Shown: positions 28,701 to 40,106, numbered from the stretch's first letter. The stretch is 64,000 nt of DNA from Rebecca billardiae RCC1528 (GCA_965240325.2 OZ251223.1:2170001-2234000), one strand, 5' to 3'. Notes: generated by a model not told the origin, from the sequence alone. Translations and numbers: made by a program.

Positions 28701-30000
28701 TCGGCGAGCGCGCGGCGCGCCCACTCGGCCGAGGAGGCGCGCGCGTCGCGCCACTCGAGCCGCGGCGCCGCGGCCACGCCGCCGCCCTCGCCGCTCGCGC
28801 CGCTGCCGCCGCCCGCGCTCCGCTGTGCTCGCTGCGCGCGCACCTGCGCAGCCTCGTGCGCGCGCGCGAGCGCGTCGGACGCGCGGCGCATCGCCTCGGC
28901 GCGCGTGACGACGGGCGGCTCGACGGCGACGCCCGCGCCGCCGGGCAGCGACGGCGCCGCCGCGCCGCCGCGCGCGCGATCCCCCTCGGACAGGTACCGG
29001 CCCAGATCGCGATCTCCCGCCACGAGCTCCGCCTCCTCGGCCGACAGCCCGACCCGGTACCCATAGTGAGTAAACTGAGTAGCGGTGCGCGCGGGGTTGA
29101 GGAGGAAGAGGGTGTACGCCTCGGTGTCGAGGCCGAGGTGCGCGCTGAGCGAGCCGAGCACCGCCTCCATCGCCAGCGCGTCCACCTGGAACACCGCGTC
29201 CGGCCCCGCCGCGCCCTCCGCCTGCGCTGCCGGGATGGCGGCTGCGCCCAGCTCGGCAGACTCCGCGCGCAGCTGCGCGCGCAGGAGGGCGTGCAGCACG
29301 TCGGTGACGGCCTCGTCGAGCTCGTACGCGCGCAGCTCGAGCTCGTACAGCACGCGCAGCCGCGCCCCCGTCGGCGCGTCCGAGGCGCCCGCGCCGCCTC
29401 GCCCGCCGCCGCCCACCCCGGCCGTCGGCACAATCAGATGCGGCCGCACACTTTCCAAGCGCTCAAACCAGCGCTCGAGCAGCGGCCGCGAGAGGTTGAG
29501 GCCTGCGGGCACGCGCGCGGGGGCGGGGGCGGCGTGGAGCGCACTCGGACACCGCGCGAGCGCGCGCGCGCGCGACAGCGCGCGCGGCGAGACCGCGCGC
29601 CGCGGGGCCGCGCGCACGCGGCGGCCCGCGAGCAGCGGCGGCGCGCGCGCGCTCGCACCGAGGTGGCCCTCGCCCTGGAAGCCGATGAAGACGAGGTTGA
29701 GCGCGACGCCCACCTCGACCTCGGGCGCGCTCTCGAGCATCAGGCATGTCGCGAGGTCGCCGCACGCCGCCCATCGCTGGTCCTCGCTCAGGTGCGCGCC
29801 AGCGTCTGCGCCGCGCGCGCGCGGGTGATTGGCACTCGCGCGCGCACGCGTGAGCTCGCGGTCGCTGGCCTGGTCGCGTTGGCTCCGCGGGTGCGGATGT
29901 GCGCGCGCGGGCGCGGTGCCTCACCAGGGACAGACAGGGCGCGCGGAGCACCCCCAAGCAGAAGCAAGGCCGCCAGCGGCCATGTCCCCGCACGCAGCAT
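25761..30000 (-). CDS. Large single-pass secretory-pathway membrane protein
   Basis: The model is complement(join(25761..26360, 26685..28040, 28232..29502, 29659..29805, 29925..30000)), 1149 residues; all phases close. It starts with a signal peptide (MLRAGTWPLAALLLLGGAPR). Splicing intron 1 gives AGAHLSEDQRWAACGDLATC and intron 2 gives GFQGEGHLGLNLSRPLLERW. Other blocks are TQFTHYGYRVGLS, FAFVDLSAGPFHWGP, NDYMPPQLQLFLARLG and VGSHALSHTSHSAS. A hydrophobic segment (ALALTGFLLALAGALYW) followed by RFLRAR sits at the C-terminus, so the bulk is lumenal or extracellular. The layout resembles a large plant/algal family of unknown biochemical function that I recall from Arabidopsis; I do not name it with confidence. 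Intron 4 carries a hexanucleotide array. Confidence 0.8.
26465..26527. repeat. (ACACGC)n array in intron 4 of the large membrane-protein gene
   Basis: About ten copies of the same hexanucleotide as in the ValRS intron, followed by an interrupted (CT)n/(GC)n stretch to about 26630. The host intron (26361..26684) is 324 nt, a multiple of three. Confidence 0.9.
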
Positions 30001-30102
30001 GCCCGTCGCGATGGGCGAGCTCGCCTGGCTCGCTGAGCAAGCGGGCAAGATCGTCGCTCGACTCCCGACGGCCGACGCCCGCACTCTGACTGACAGCCAG
30101 CA

Positions 30103-30741
30103 ATGGTGGCAATCAAGGAGCGCCTGCGTGCGGACACGTCGCGCCGTCTCTTCGTGGCGGTGCACGCGCTGCTTGGCGTGCAGCTCGAGCTCGGCCCGGC
30201 GAGTCTCCTGCCGCGTCGTACCCTCGCGCTCGCGGAGGGCGGGCCGTCGCCCCGTCGCGCGATCACGTCCGACTCGGGCGCAGCGTCGTTCAGCGTGCCC
30301 TCGACCTGGGTGGCCGATCGCGGCTCTGGCGTCTGGTCGGACCCCGTGCTGGGCGACGTGGCCGACGGCATGACGATCAGGGAGACCGATACGAAGCTCA
30401 CCGCCGTGACCGACCTCGGGAAGCTCGCGGAGATCCCGCTGACCTCGCTGGGCTTTGACGACCTCGCCAGAGCGGACCTGGTGTCGGGCGCGCAGCGCAC
30501 GGGCAACGACGGCTCGCTCTTCTACGACTACGACCTGGCGCTCTCCCCGGCCGTGTGCGCGCGCGAGCAGGAGATCGTCCCCGGAGCGTGCCTTCCCACG
30601 AAGGTGGTCCTCCTCTCCGCCGCCGTCCTGAGAGGCCGGCTGTGCACGCTGCGGATGGACGTGAGCCCAGCGCAGTGGAAGCGCGCGGCCGGCCAGCTGC
30701 GGACAGTGCGGACGTCGTTCAACGGGGCCGCACCGTCGTAG
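30103..30741 (+). CDS. PsbP-like thylakoid protein
   Basis: 212 residues. The body fits the PsbP fold: ASFSVPSTWVADRGSGVWSD, DLGKLAEIPLTSLGF, GSLFYDYDLALSP, then LLSAAVLRGRLCTLRMDV and WKRAAGQLRTVRTSF. PsbP and PsbP-domain proteins sit in the thylakoid lumen and support photosystem II water oxidation or photosystem assembly. The N-terminus (MVAIKERLRADTSRRLFVAV) has a twin-Arg followed by a moderately hydrophobic stretch, but no obvious ER signal peptide. A 5' exon may therefore be missing, or the true start lies elsewhere. Two Cys in CAREQEIVPGACLP are not part of the usual PsbP core. The gene is divergent from the large membrane-protein gene, with 102 bp between starts. Confidence 0.65.
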   Translation: MVAIKERLRADTSRRLFVAVHALLGVQLELGPASLLPRRTLALAEGGPSPRRAITSDSGAASFSVPSTWVADRGSGVWSDPVLGDVADGMTIRETDTKLTAVTDLGKLAEIPLTSLGFDDLARADLVSGAQRTGNDGSLFYDYDLALSPAVCAREQEIVPGACLPTKVVLLSAAVLRGRLCTLRMDVSPAQWKRAAGQLRTVRTSFNGAAPS

Positions 30742-31524
30742 GGAACGCCTGGGCGCGATGCAAGCAGCCGCGCGCGACCTGGTCCGTTGTCATTCCGATG
30801 TGGACAGTACAGCAGCCTGGCGCAGCCCATATCTGATTCGGTCCGAGTGCGCATCCGCGGGTAAGTGCACGGCACTCGGCAGTCGTGAGCACTGAGCAGC
30901 AGAGAGCAGGGTCAGCCGTCAGGCTAAGGGTCAAGTCACAATGACTCAGCCTCACCCTCAGGGCGCCTCGTCGGCTCGGACCCGGCCTGGCGGAATCCGC
31001 TGTGCACAGCAGCAGCATATTATCAGCTCTGATGCGCAGACTCAGACGATGACGACTGATATACCGAGTTTACTAAGCAGAATAGGCGGGAAATATTTTT
31101 CAGATATTATTGAAAAATAAAACTGCTGATGTGATATATATATATTAACGACGTGGTATGCAACGGGCAGGCGTCAGAGTCAGCAAGCTGTAGCAGCAGA
31201 TCGAGCAGCAGAGACAAACACCAGGATCAGCGCTCCTCGCCGTCCTCCCCCCCCCTCGTAGTCGCCCATCACTCCATCGCCGAGCGGAAGCTCGACGCAC
31301 CGTCCATGGCGTCGACGCGCGCGCGCCACCGCGGTGGTCGCGGTGCCACGCGTCGTCATATATATATATATATATATGCTGCTGATCGATATGGCGGCCG
31401 GACTACTGCACGCTGATCTGAACCTGTCGAGCGCAGAGCGCAGAATGGGCACACGGAAGGCGCCTATACTACGCGCGCACACGCCTGATGTGCCCTTGCC
31501 AGCTGCCAGTGGTGATTATTATTA
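30742..31524. other. Intergenic region, AT-rich, no gene seen
   Basis: Converging 3' ends of the PsbP-like and SET/AP2 genes. It contains AT-rich DNA at 31080-31150 and (TA)n tracts at about 31134-31146 and 31357-31377. No credible frame. Confidence 0.5.
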
Positions 31525-34500
31525 TTAGGCATCGTCAGTGTCAGCCTCGAAATTCGTCCGCTTGTCGAAGTGCACGGCGGCGGCGTCGTACGCGTGCGCG
31601 GCCTCGTCCTCGGTCTCAAAGCAGCCGAGATGCACCGTGCGCCCGTCCACGTAGATCTTGGCCCGCCACGGCCGCGCCGTCGTGCTGAGCCTGCCACTCC
31701 ACGTGACGCCGAGGTATTCGGACGTCGTGTACAGCCGGCGGTCGTCGTCCTGGGCCGCTGCCACCGCGCGCTTGGCGGAGGGCTCGCGCCGCCCACTGCG
31801 GGACGCGGGCGCTGTGTGGAGCTGCGCGCCGGGCGCGGGGCGCGCGGCGTCGGACTGCGCGGGGCAGCCTAGAGGCGCGAGCGACGTCGCGTCGTCGTAG
31901 GGCATCAGCACCGCCGACACAGCGTCGTAGCCCTCAAGGTCGCCGGCACGCATCAGCTCGTCGGCGTGCTGCCGCTGGACTGAGCGCATCGCGCTCACGA
32001 GCTCGGCCAGATGGCCGCCGCCGCCATCGGCGCCGGCGTGCGCGCTGCCGCCGCCGATCCGAGGCGCCTTGCGCGAGCGGCCGAGGCTGTCGAGCCGTCG
32101 CTCGGCGGCGCACGGCTCGCCCTCCTCGCCCTGGCAGAAGTGGCTGCCGTCGAGGTACGAGAAGGAGCCGTACCGGTACAGCTGCGCGCCGCGCGCGTCG
32201 GACGCAGCAGCCAGCCGGTCGGCGGCGAGGAGCGCGGGCGTCAGCGCGCCGCTCCGCGCGCGGGGAGGGCGCGTGCGCGGCGGCGCTCGCACGGGCTCGG
32301 CACGCCGCGCGCTCCCGACTCCGCGCGCGCCCCGCCTGGCGCGCGCCCTGCCCGCGCAGCCAGCAGCGCGCGCGCGCAGGCCGCAGGCAGCGCACCAGCT
32401 CCTCGCCGTGCGCAATGTCGCGGCTGGCGGTGAAGCTGACGAGCACCTCGCCGCACCACTCGAGGGCCACGCGGTGGAGGTTGGCCTCGGACTCGGAGTT
32501 GGCGTGGTTGATGAAGCGCGTGGCGGAGCCGCCGACCGCCGCGTCGACGCACATCTCGTCCGTGAAGTCGAACAGGTAGCACGGGTTCACACCGCGCGCG
32601 CCCGGCGCCGCGCGCCGCGCAGACTCGCCGAGCGACTCGGCGCGCGTGCGCACCGTGCCGCCATACACACCTACCAGCTCGCCGCGCCGGATGGCGACGG
32701 GCGCGTGCGGCGGCGCGGCGGGAGCATTGGGCGTTGCGCGCGATGGCCCGGCGCCGCGGACGGCGTCGGCGCCCTCGGCCGACGCCGGCGGCGCGGGTGG
32801 CGGCCCCGTCTCAGCCTCCGCTCGGAGCGCCCCCGGCGCGGGCTGAGTGCCAGCGCTGCAGCGCTGCGCGTGCGCCTGCTCAGCGCCGAGCCAGCACGGC
32901 GCGAGCAGCTCCGACCCGGCCGGGCCGAACCGGCGCATCCGCCCGCTGTACGGGCGCACACTCGGGCTCCCCACCGCGTGCCACTCGTCGAAGCTGCGCG
33001 TCGCGGGACAGGGCACGGCAGCGGGCGGAGGGCGGGCCGTGAGGGATGGAGGGGCGCGGCTGCCAGCGCGCGACGCCTGCGCGGGCCACGCGCGCCCGCG
33101 CTTGCGCCGCCGGCGCGGACGCGGGCGCGCAGCAGCGCACGCACAAGGAGTCCCAGCCCTCGAAGTGCACCAAGACGCGCGAGGCGTCGAGAGCGGCCAC
33201 CCGCGCCACGTACCACATGCCCACGCAGTCGCGGCACTCCACCCGCTCCCCCAGCCAGTGCGCGCTCGTGAGCGGGGCGAGCGGCAGCGGCGGAGTGCGC
33301 TGCGGCCGGCGCGCGGCATCGAGCGCCCTCGGCGCGGCTGGGGCGCCGCCGCCCCCTGCCGCGCCTCCCGCCGTCCCGGCTGCTCGGATCGTGCCCAGCC
33401 CAAGCTGGTGCCACTCCTCCGTCTCCTCCTCCCCCTCCTCCTCCTCCGATCCGGACGAGATCTCGATCTCGATCTCCTCCTGCTCCGCCGCGGCGGGTGC
33501 GGAGGGCGCGCGCTCGTATCGCACGACCACCCGCTCGCACACGCCGTGCGCGACCACGACGGCCGGCCGCCACTCGCCGCTCTCGGAGTGCAGCGCGCAG
33601 ACGCGCGCGCCGCGCGCGAGCTCGGCAGGGCGGGGCGCCGCAAGCTCGCCGGCGCTCGCGCTGGCAGCAGCCGCCGGCCGCACCATCGGCGCGCTGGTGC
33701 CGCTGCCAGGCTGCAGCTGGTGCTGCCTCGAGCGCCGCCGGCGCGGCGCGCTGTCCGGGGCCTTCGACTGCGCCTTCGGCTGCGCCTTCGGCTGCGCCTT
33801 CGGCTGCGCCTTCGGCTGCGCCTTCGGCTGCGCCTTCGGCTGCGCCTTCGGCTGCGCCTTCGGCTGCGCCTTCGGCTGCGCCTTCGGCTGCGCCTTCGGC
33901 TGCGCCTTCGGCTGCGCCGCCTCGTGCGGCTCAGGCGCCACTGCGGCCGCGGTCGCAGCCGGCGCCGCGGGCGCGGTGCGCACGCCCTGCGCCACGGCGG
34001 CCTCGCGCCGCCGCCGCTCCTCCGCCTCGCGCCACCACTTGGCGTGCCGCTCAGGGCCCAGCGGACCGTACCGCTGCCGCCTGTGGCTGTAGGGCCGGAC
34101 AGTCGGGCCGCGCACCGCGTGCCAGTCGTCGACGCTGCGGCCGCGGCGGCGCAGAGTGCGCGGCGCAGCCGATCGCGCGGGGCCGGCGCGCGCCACGGCG
34201 TGAGAGGCCGCGCGCGAGCGCCGGCCGGAGAGGCGGAGGTGACTCGGCGTGCGTCGCGCGCCGCGCACGCGCGCGCGCGGCGCCGCGCGCGCGGGGCCGC
34301 GCGCGCGGCCCACCTCGAGTCCCAGCCCTCGTAGTGCACCATGATGCGCGACGCGTCGAGCGCGGCCACGCGCGCCACGTACCACACGCCCACGCAGTCG
34401 CGGCACTCCACACGCTCGCCCAGCCAGTGCGCGCTCGTGAGCGGCGGCGCGGGCTGCGTCCAGCGCGGCGCGTCGCGCTCCGGCCCAGCTGGGCCAAACA

Positions 34501-36584
34501 AGTGCGGCGCCAACGGGCACGCGGCCCGCGGCGCATCGAGCGCGCGGATCGTGCCCGCCGCAGGCTGGTGCCACCCGTCAAAGTCGTCGCCGAACCCCTC
34601 GTAGTGCACGACGACGCGCCCGCCGAGCCCGTGCGCCGCGACCCGCGCGACGTACCAGTCGCCCAACTCGTCGAGGGCGAGCACGCGACGGCCGCGCGGC
34701 AGCTCGGCCGCGCTGCGCACGGGGCGCCCGCCGTGCGCCGCCGGGGGGTCGGGCTCGCCGAGCGCGGCGCCGACGCCGTGTGCGGCGCACGCAAACACGC
34801 CGAGCATCCCGACGGTGCGCACGGTGCCCGGCCCGAGGAACACCCGCTTGCTCAGCGGCCGCACGCGCAGCGCGGGCTGCTGCTGCTGCGCGGACGCGCC
34901 GCTCCCCCGGCCGAGCTGCCTGCGCAGGGCGGCGCACAGCCCCGCGGGCGTGGCGCGGAGTGGGCCACGCGCACGGAGGAGCACGTCAGCATAGCCACCG
35001 CCGGCGAGACTCGCACATGCGCCAGGCACACGAGCCCAAATCGTGCACACCCTCGCGCGCGCGCGCGCGCGCGCATGCGCGCGCTCGCGCGCACCAGAGG
35101 ACGCCTAGGGTCGCTCCGAGAGGGCGCTGCTGCAGCTGCGCCGCATGGCCGTCCTCCAGCCGGCACTGCTGCTTCACCGCGGCGCTCGGGTAGCGGAGCG
35201 CGCCGTGCGCCGGGTGCGCGCACGCCAGCAGCTCGCGCTCGGACAGCCACGCGACGAGCCCATTGTCAAAGTGCACGCGCGCCCACACCTCCGCGGCTGG
35301 GCTGGCGCCGCGCAGCGCGTGCCGTGCGCGCGGCGGCGGCGCGCGCAGCGCGACGGCGTGCACGATGCCACGCATCGCGGTGCGCCCGCGCTGCGCGGTC
35401 GCCACGTACGACGTCTGCGCGGCGGGCGAGGCCGGCGTGCAGCCGTTCCCGCCGCCGCCGCCGCCGCCGCCGACGGCCGCGAGCGCGCCGCCGAGTGCGA
35501 CAGCCGAGTACTTGCGCGCGTCGGCCGCGTGCGCCTCTGCCATCGCGCCGATCGCCGCGCGCACCGAGGGCATGGAGCGCGAGGCCTGCGTGCACGGGCG
35601 GACGGCGACGAGCACACAGAGCTGCACGTACGCCGTCGGGTCCGCCGCCGCTCCGCGGCGCAAGCAGCGGGCGGCGCCGAAGAGCTCGGGAGCGGCGCAG
35701 CACACACACAGACCGCACGGCGCGTGCGCGCGCGTCTGCGCGTCCAGCAGGGCGAGCTGCTCGGCGGGCAGCACCGCCTGCGCCGGCGTGAGGTAAGGGC
35801 ACCGCCCGGCGGGCGTGCACGCCGGGCACACCGCCGGGAGCCCGAGCGCTCCTGCGCCCGACGGCGCACTGTGTGTGTGGCACTGCGCGCCCGTGGCCGC
35901 GCCCTCTGCTCGCGACGCGGCGGCCGCACGAGCAGCGACGGCGCGCGCCTCAGCGGCGTGAGCAGCGGCGCAGGTCGCGTGCATGTACGCGCCGCACTCC
36001 TCGCAGCACGCCAGCCCGGCGTGCGGCGCGCGCCCGGGGGCGCCCGCCGCCTCGTCGCTGGGCCGGCCGGCGACGGCGTCGGCCGCACGCTCATCGCAAA
36101 GTGCCGCGTCCAGCGGCGCGAGCGCCGAGTCGCAGTCGCCGTCGTCGCTTTCGCTGCTTGGCTCGGCGTCGGAGGCCGTTGGCGCGCTCGATGGGTCGAC
36201 CGCGCCGCGCGGCACGGGCCAGTACCTGTGCGAGTGCCGAAAGTGCACGCCGCACGCACAGCGGAAGGTGTACGCTGCGCGTGAGGCCGAACACCGCGCG
36301 CGCGCGCCCGAGCCCGCCGCATGCGCCACGCCCGGCTCGGGCTGCTTCTCGCCAGGGTCTGCACGATCTCGAAGCGTTGGTGGCTCGCACCGTGGGAGGC
36401 TGTCCGCGCCAGGCCTCTCCTCGGCACATGAAGTCGCGTTCGGGCGCACCGCCATGCACCGCTCCGTGCCCCGCTCGGCCGCCGCCGCGGCTGCGGAGTC
36501 GGGGTCACCGCCACGCCAGCGCGGACGCTTGGGCGCGCGACGCGGACGACTCCCGCCGGTCTCGAGAAACGGTGCGCCTTCCAT
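31525..36584 (-). CDS. SET-domain protein with zinc finger, Tudor/chromo-knot-like repeats and AP2 domain
   Basis: The model is complement(join(31525..32181, 32396..32993, 33145..34134, 34314..35009, 35095..36584)), 1476 residues; every junction closes the frame. Exon 1 has a Cys/His-rich region (CACGVHFRHSHRYW, CCEECGAYMHATC, LPAVCPAC) like a PHD/RING-type finger. Exons 2-4 hold repeated chromo/Tudor-knot-like units (LALDELGDWYVARVAA with VVVHYEGFGDDFDGWH; ECRDCVGVWYVARVAALDAS with IMVHYEGWDS, restored to SSVDDWHAV across intron 2). Exon 3 includes a (KAQP)n tract at about 799-850. Exon 4 has the SET core: RRGELVGVYGG, RFINHANSESEANLHRV and AHGEEL, continued across intron 4 as LYRYGSFSYLDG with Cys residues. 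Exon 5 ends in an AP2 DNA-binding domain, SEYLGVTWS to EAAHAYDAAAVHFD. I infer a DNA-targeted histone lysine methyltransferase in the nucleus. Confidence 0.85.
33767..33917. repeat. 12-bp tandem repeat coding for (KAQP)n
   Basis: About twelve near-perfect copies of a 12-base unit (TGCGCCTTCGGC on the plus strand) inside exon 3 of the SET/AP2 gene. On the minus strand they encode Lys-Ala-Gln-Pro repeats, a basic flexible linker. The unit length keeps the frame whatever the copy number. Confidence 0.95.
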
Positions 36585-36809
36585 CTCCGCCGTGTGGGTG
36601 AGAGTGAGCCGGTCGCTCGCGACGACACCGACCCGACCGGTGGGCAGGCAGCGAGCGACGAACGAGGAGCGGAGTGGCTCAGGTGCAGTCCGGTTATTTC
36701 GTCGCCCTCCCGGCCGGACGCTTGTGAGCACCGTCGTTGGCCGCTGAGCCGCAGCCTTGGTTCCGTGGAGGCGCGTCCCGGCGGCCATTGATTCCCCTGG
36801 TGCGCAGCA

Positions 36810-37799
36810 ATGGTTGCCGCCATGCCGCTCTCGTTGGCGGTGCCTGCGGCCGGCTTCGGCTACTTCTTTGCGCACGTGATGGGCGTCATCGCCTCCGACT
36901 TCCGCCGCATCTTCCTGGGCCGCTACGGGCGGCGCCACCGGCTCACGGGTATCGCGTACCTGATGTGGCTGCTGCTCGGGTACGCGGATCTCTTCGTGCT
37001 TGGCGGCGTGATGCCGCGGCTGACGTACAACGTCGTCTTCTCCGTCCTGGGCATCCTCTTGACGCTCAGCGCGGCTTTCGACTTTCGCCACCACCATTCG
37101 CGCGTGAAGAACGTCGCGAGTGGCACGATGGACGAAGACGCGACGGTCACGTTCGACGAGATGCTGGAGCACGCCTTTTACCATTGGCTGAACCTTTTTC
37201 AGATCGTCTTTCTGCACCTGGTTACCGCGCCCCCGCCTGGCATGCCGTTGTTGAGCCGGCGTGCCCGCATCGCGCTCGTGGTCGCCGCGACATCGCCGTG
37301 GCTCGTGCGAAGCTGGTTTCCCGTGAACCCGTTCTCTGCCAACTACGACAAGCAGCGCACGGGCAGGGATCCGCTCACGCTCATCGCGGTACTGTACCGG
37401 CTGAAGAAGTACCAGTACATGGTCTACAAGCACTTCCTCTTGCATGGGCTCAACCTCACCGTCGCGTTCCGCGCGCCGCCGGTCGAGCCAGGTGCACCCG
37501 GCCTCGCTGAGCAGCCGAGCTTTCAGCTGTACTGGCTTGCACTCAACACAGCGTACGTGATGGAGTTCTTCCTGCAGACGCTAGTGAAGCGGCGCTTCAT
37601 GCGCCAGAGCACCATGCTAGCGCTCAACCAGCTTCTCATGGCCGTCAGCACGCTCGTCGCCGTGCAGGTCCTTCTTGCCGTCGACCTGCGCGTCGCAGCC
37701 GCGAGCCTGGCGCTCAACATGGTTCATCGGAGCCGGCCGTGGGGCGAGATGCTCAACTTCGGGATGATGATGGCGCTGAGTGCAGCGGTGATTGCGTAG
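36810..37799 (+). CDS. Multi-pass membrane protein of unknown function
   Basis: 329 residues with about seven hydrophobic segments, e.g. VPAAGFGYFFAHVMGVIA, LTGIAYLMWLLLGYADLFVL, LTYNVVFSVLGILLTLSAAF, IALVVAATSPWLV and LMAVSTLVAVQVLLAVDL. Charged loops include a His-rich DFRHHHSRVKN and a conserved-looking EHAFYHWLNLFQIVFLH. The latter's spaced His/Glu could bind metal or act in an integral membrane enzyme; I do not recognise the family. The start could also be the second ATG at 36822. It is divergent from the SET/AP2 gene, with 225 bp between starts. Confidence 0.7.
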   Translation: MVAAMPLSLAVPAAGFGYFFAHVMGVIASDFRRIFLGRYGRRHRLTGIAYLMWLLLGYADLFVLGGVMPRLTYNVVFSVLGILLTLSAAFDFRHHHSRVKNVASGTMDEDATVTFDEMLEHAFYHWLNLFQIVFLHLVTAPPPGMPLLSRRARIALVVAATSPWLVRSWFPVNPFSANYDKQRTGRDPLTLIAVLYRLKKYQYMVYKHFLLHGLNLTVAFRAPPVEPGAPGLAEQPSFQLYWLALNTAYVMEFFLQTLVKRRFMRQSTMLALNQLLMAVSTLVAVQVLLAVDLRVAAASLALNMVHRSRPWGEMLNFGMMMALSAAVIA

Positions 37800-38920
37800 G
37801 GTCCTCGCTTATTCGACTATATCGGCGGACGATGGTCTTTAAATTTTATTTGACCGCGTTCACCCGCGGCCCTTTTTCCTTTTATGCGGGCCCGGAGGGC
37901 CGCCCCGTTATACCACACCCGGGCGAATCACGATGGCGGCGCATATTGGTCTCGAACCCGAAGTCTGTCCCGACGAATCATAAAGTCCGAAACTCGGCCT
38001 CGTTCATACTGTCCTCGGACTATATCAACTGATGACAAAAATCTGCTCGCGCATTTCCGCGATGCACGCTCGCGAGTATAGTTCTTTCCAGGAGTTCACT
38101 CCGCGAGGTTTCAAGAGAAGCGAGCCAAGCCGCAAGCTGCGAGGGATTGCGGGCACGAACGCAAATTGACGTTCACGGTTCAGGCTGCTACGACGATTAA
38201 TATAATGAACCGCGCGCGCGGTTACCGCACGTTATTACGTTATTCTTATTTATTATCAACAGTCAAGTATCGTAATTCGTATCATCGCGCGGGATGAATG
38301 ACGCGATGCACTACTGTTATGTAACAATAAATATGTATCAGCGTCAAGCCGTCATTACTACTCGAAATTAGTTCTGAGTTCATCGAAGCTGGGGGCTGGA
38401 TAGGGTCGTCAGGGTAGGGCTGGATTTGAAAGCTTCGGCCCGTCGTCTGCTTCGGCCGCCAGTCTGATCTCACCCGGAGCCCATATTTCAACAAGCAGGG
38501 GAAATTATTAGAGGCGCGCATCATAAAGCGGGCCGGCGGGATCTATCATCAATGATAATATGTTTCGTCAATACTGACTCTCTCTCTCTCTATATATATA
38601 TGTGGGGTTATTGGCACAATAACTGATTGTCTAACAGGACGGTGGGAGCGCAATGCGCCGTATGGTATCAACACCTGCCGCTGCCAATCGGCCCGAGGCA
38701 GGCGGCCGAGCGCAAGTCCGGCTGCTATCTTGGCCACCCTCTTCTCGTGCCACGAGGGTCTTTCGAGCCTGCTCTGTGCGCGCGCACAACGGCCCAGAAC
38801 TAACTAACTCGTTGTGCTGCTCCTGAGCTTTGAGCGGGTTGGCATGGTGATGGTGGCTCTGGACAGCCAATTGGTGGCCTGGATTCTTTCATCTGGCGCC
38901 GAGCCGACCGACGCGGCCCT
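37800..38920. other. Intergenic region with a degenerate dispersed repeat
   Basis: No gene. Around 37852-38010 the sequence GACCGCGTTCACCCGCGGCC, then CCTTTTT and further on CGAAACTCGGCCTC, resembles both the 76-bp repeat at 5995 and the right half of the MITE at 7488. It looks like an old member of the same group. The rest is AT-rich with (CT)n(TA)n at about 38578-38601. Confidence 0.4.
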
Positions 38921-39512
38921 GTGTCTCTCTCGCTCACGCAGCGGACGACGCCCTTCGTTTCGGAAGCGCCCACTGTCCTGATGGCTGCAGCTGTTCTGGG
39001 CCCGCATCTTTCAGGGCGCCCGCCTCTGCACGATGGTGCCTCGTGCCTCGCTCTCGTGCGGCTTGGCGGCTCTCGAGCTGCGTCTTCCAAGCTTCACACC
39101 GCGCGTCTGTCGGCGTCGAGCGGCCAGTCCTGCCGCGCGCTCGGCCTGCGCGGCTGCCGCTCGCACTTTGTTTCCGAGGAACAAAAATCCCTTATTCAAT
39201 GTATAGAGTCTGGTATCTCGCAGCGTGGCTCCGCCCTGCCCGGCGTGTGCCTCGCCTCCTCGCTGCATCTGGATGGCGCAGGCGCTTCGAGGACGGCTAG
39301 ACATATTATAATTAATAACATACGTATATATATATCCGACGATTCCCGCCTGATGCGCGCGGGTCGTTTATTGTACATACGTACCATCGCGACACTCCGA
39401 ACTCTCTAGCGCTAGCTAGACACACTACGACTGCGCCCTTGGCGGCGCGTTCATCACCCGGCAGAGGCGCACCTCAATCGGCTTCGCGGGGTCGAACCCC
39501 TCACGGCCGCGC
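38921..39512. repeat. Copy A of a 592-bp tandem duplication
   Basis: It matches 39513-40106 almost base for base (one substitution at about 38996 versus 39588 and one extra TA in copy B). Copy A ends with the last 88 bp of the Rae1-fusion gene, including its stop at 39425-39427, cut off from the rest. Open frames within it are duplicated too but have no recognisable family. Confidence 0.95.
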
Positions 39513-40106
39513 GTGTCTCTCTCGCTCACGCAGCGGACGACGCCCTTCGTTTCGGAAGCGCCCACTGTCCTGATGGCTGCAGCTGTTCTGGGACCGCATC
39601 TTTCAGGGCGCCCGCCTCTGCACGATGGTGCCTCGTGCCTCGCTCTCGTGCGGCTTGGCGGCTCTCGAGCTGCGTCTTCCAAGCTTCACACCGCGCGTCT
39701 GTCGGCGTCGAGCGGCCAGTCCTGCCGCGCGCTCGGCCTGCGCGGCTGCCGCTCGCACTTTGTTTCCGAGGAACAAAAATCCCTTATTCAATGTATAGAG
39801 TCTGGTATCTCGCAGCGTGGCTCCGCCCTGCCCGGCGTGTGCCTCGCCTCCTCGCTGCATCTGGATGGCGCAGGCGCTTCGAGGACGGCTAGACATATTA
39901 TAATTAATAACATACGTATATATATATATCCGACGATTCCCGCCTGATGCGCGCGGGTCGTTTATTGTACATACGTACCATCGCGACACTCCGAACTCTC
40001 TAGCGCTAGCTAGACACACTACGACTGCGCCCTTGGCGGCGCGTTCATCACCCGGCAGAGGCGCACCTCAATCGGCTTCGCGGGGTCGAACCCCTCACGG
40101 CCGCGC
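39513..40106. repeat. Copy B of the tandem duplication, overlapping the 3' end of the Rae1-fusion gene
   Basis: 594 bp. 40019-40106 is the real C-terminal coding end and stop of the ankyrin/FG/Rae1 gene. The rest is its downstream flank, including a (TA)n tract and a minus-strand TATTATAATTAATAAC stretch. Confidence 0.95.

Noticed and set aside
34986-37445. Upstream extension of the SET/AP2 gene to an ATG at 37445
   Set aside because: The extension is antisense to the multi-pass membrane protein gene and has no domain; the ATG at 36584 is where protein-like sequence begins.
37890-37990. Possible tRNA gene suggested by GGTCTCGAACCC, resembling an inverted B box
   Set aside because: No acceptor stem or A box could be paired around it, and the segment belongs to a degenerate dispersed repeat.
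38921-39947. Duplicated 145-163-codon frames in the 592-bp units as a pair of paralogous genes
   Set aside because: Both strands show equally open frames, there is no recognisable family, and the identity is explained by the tandem duplication.
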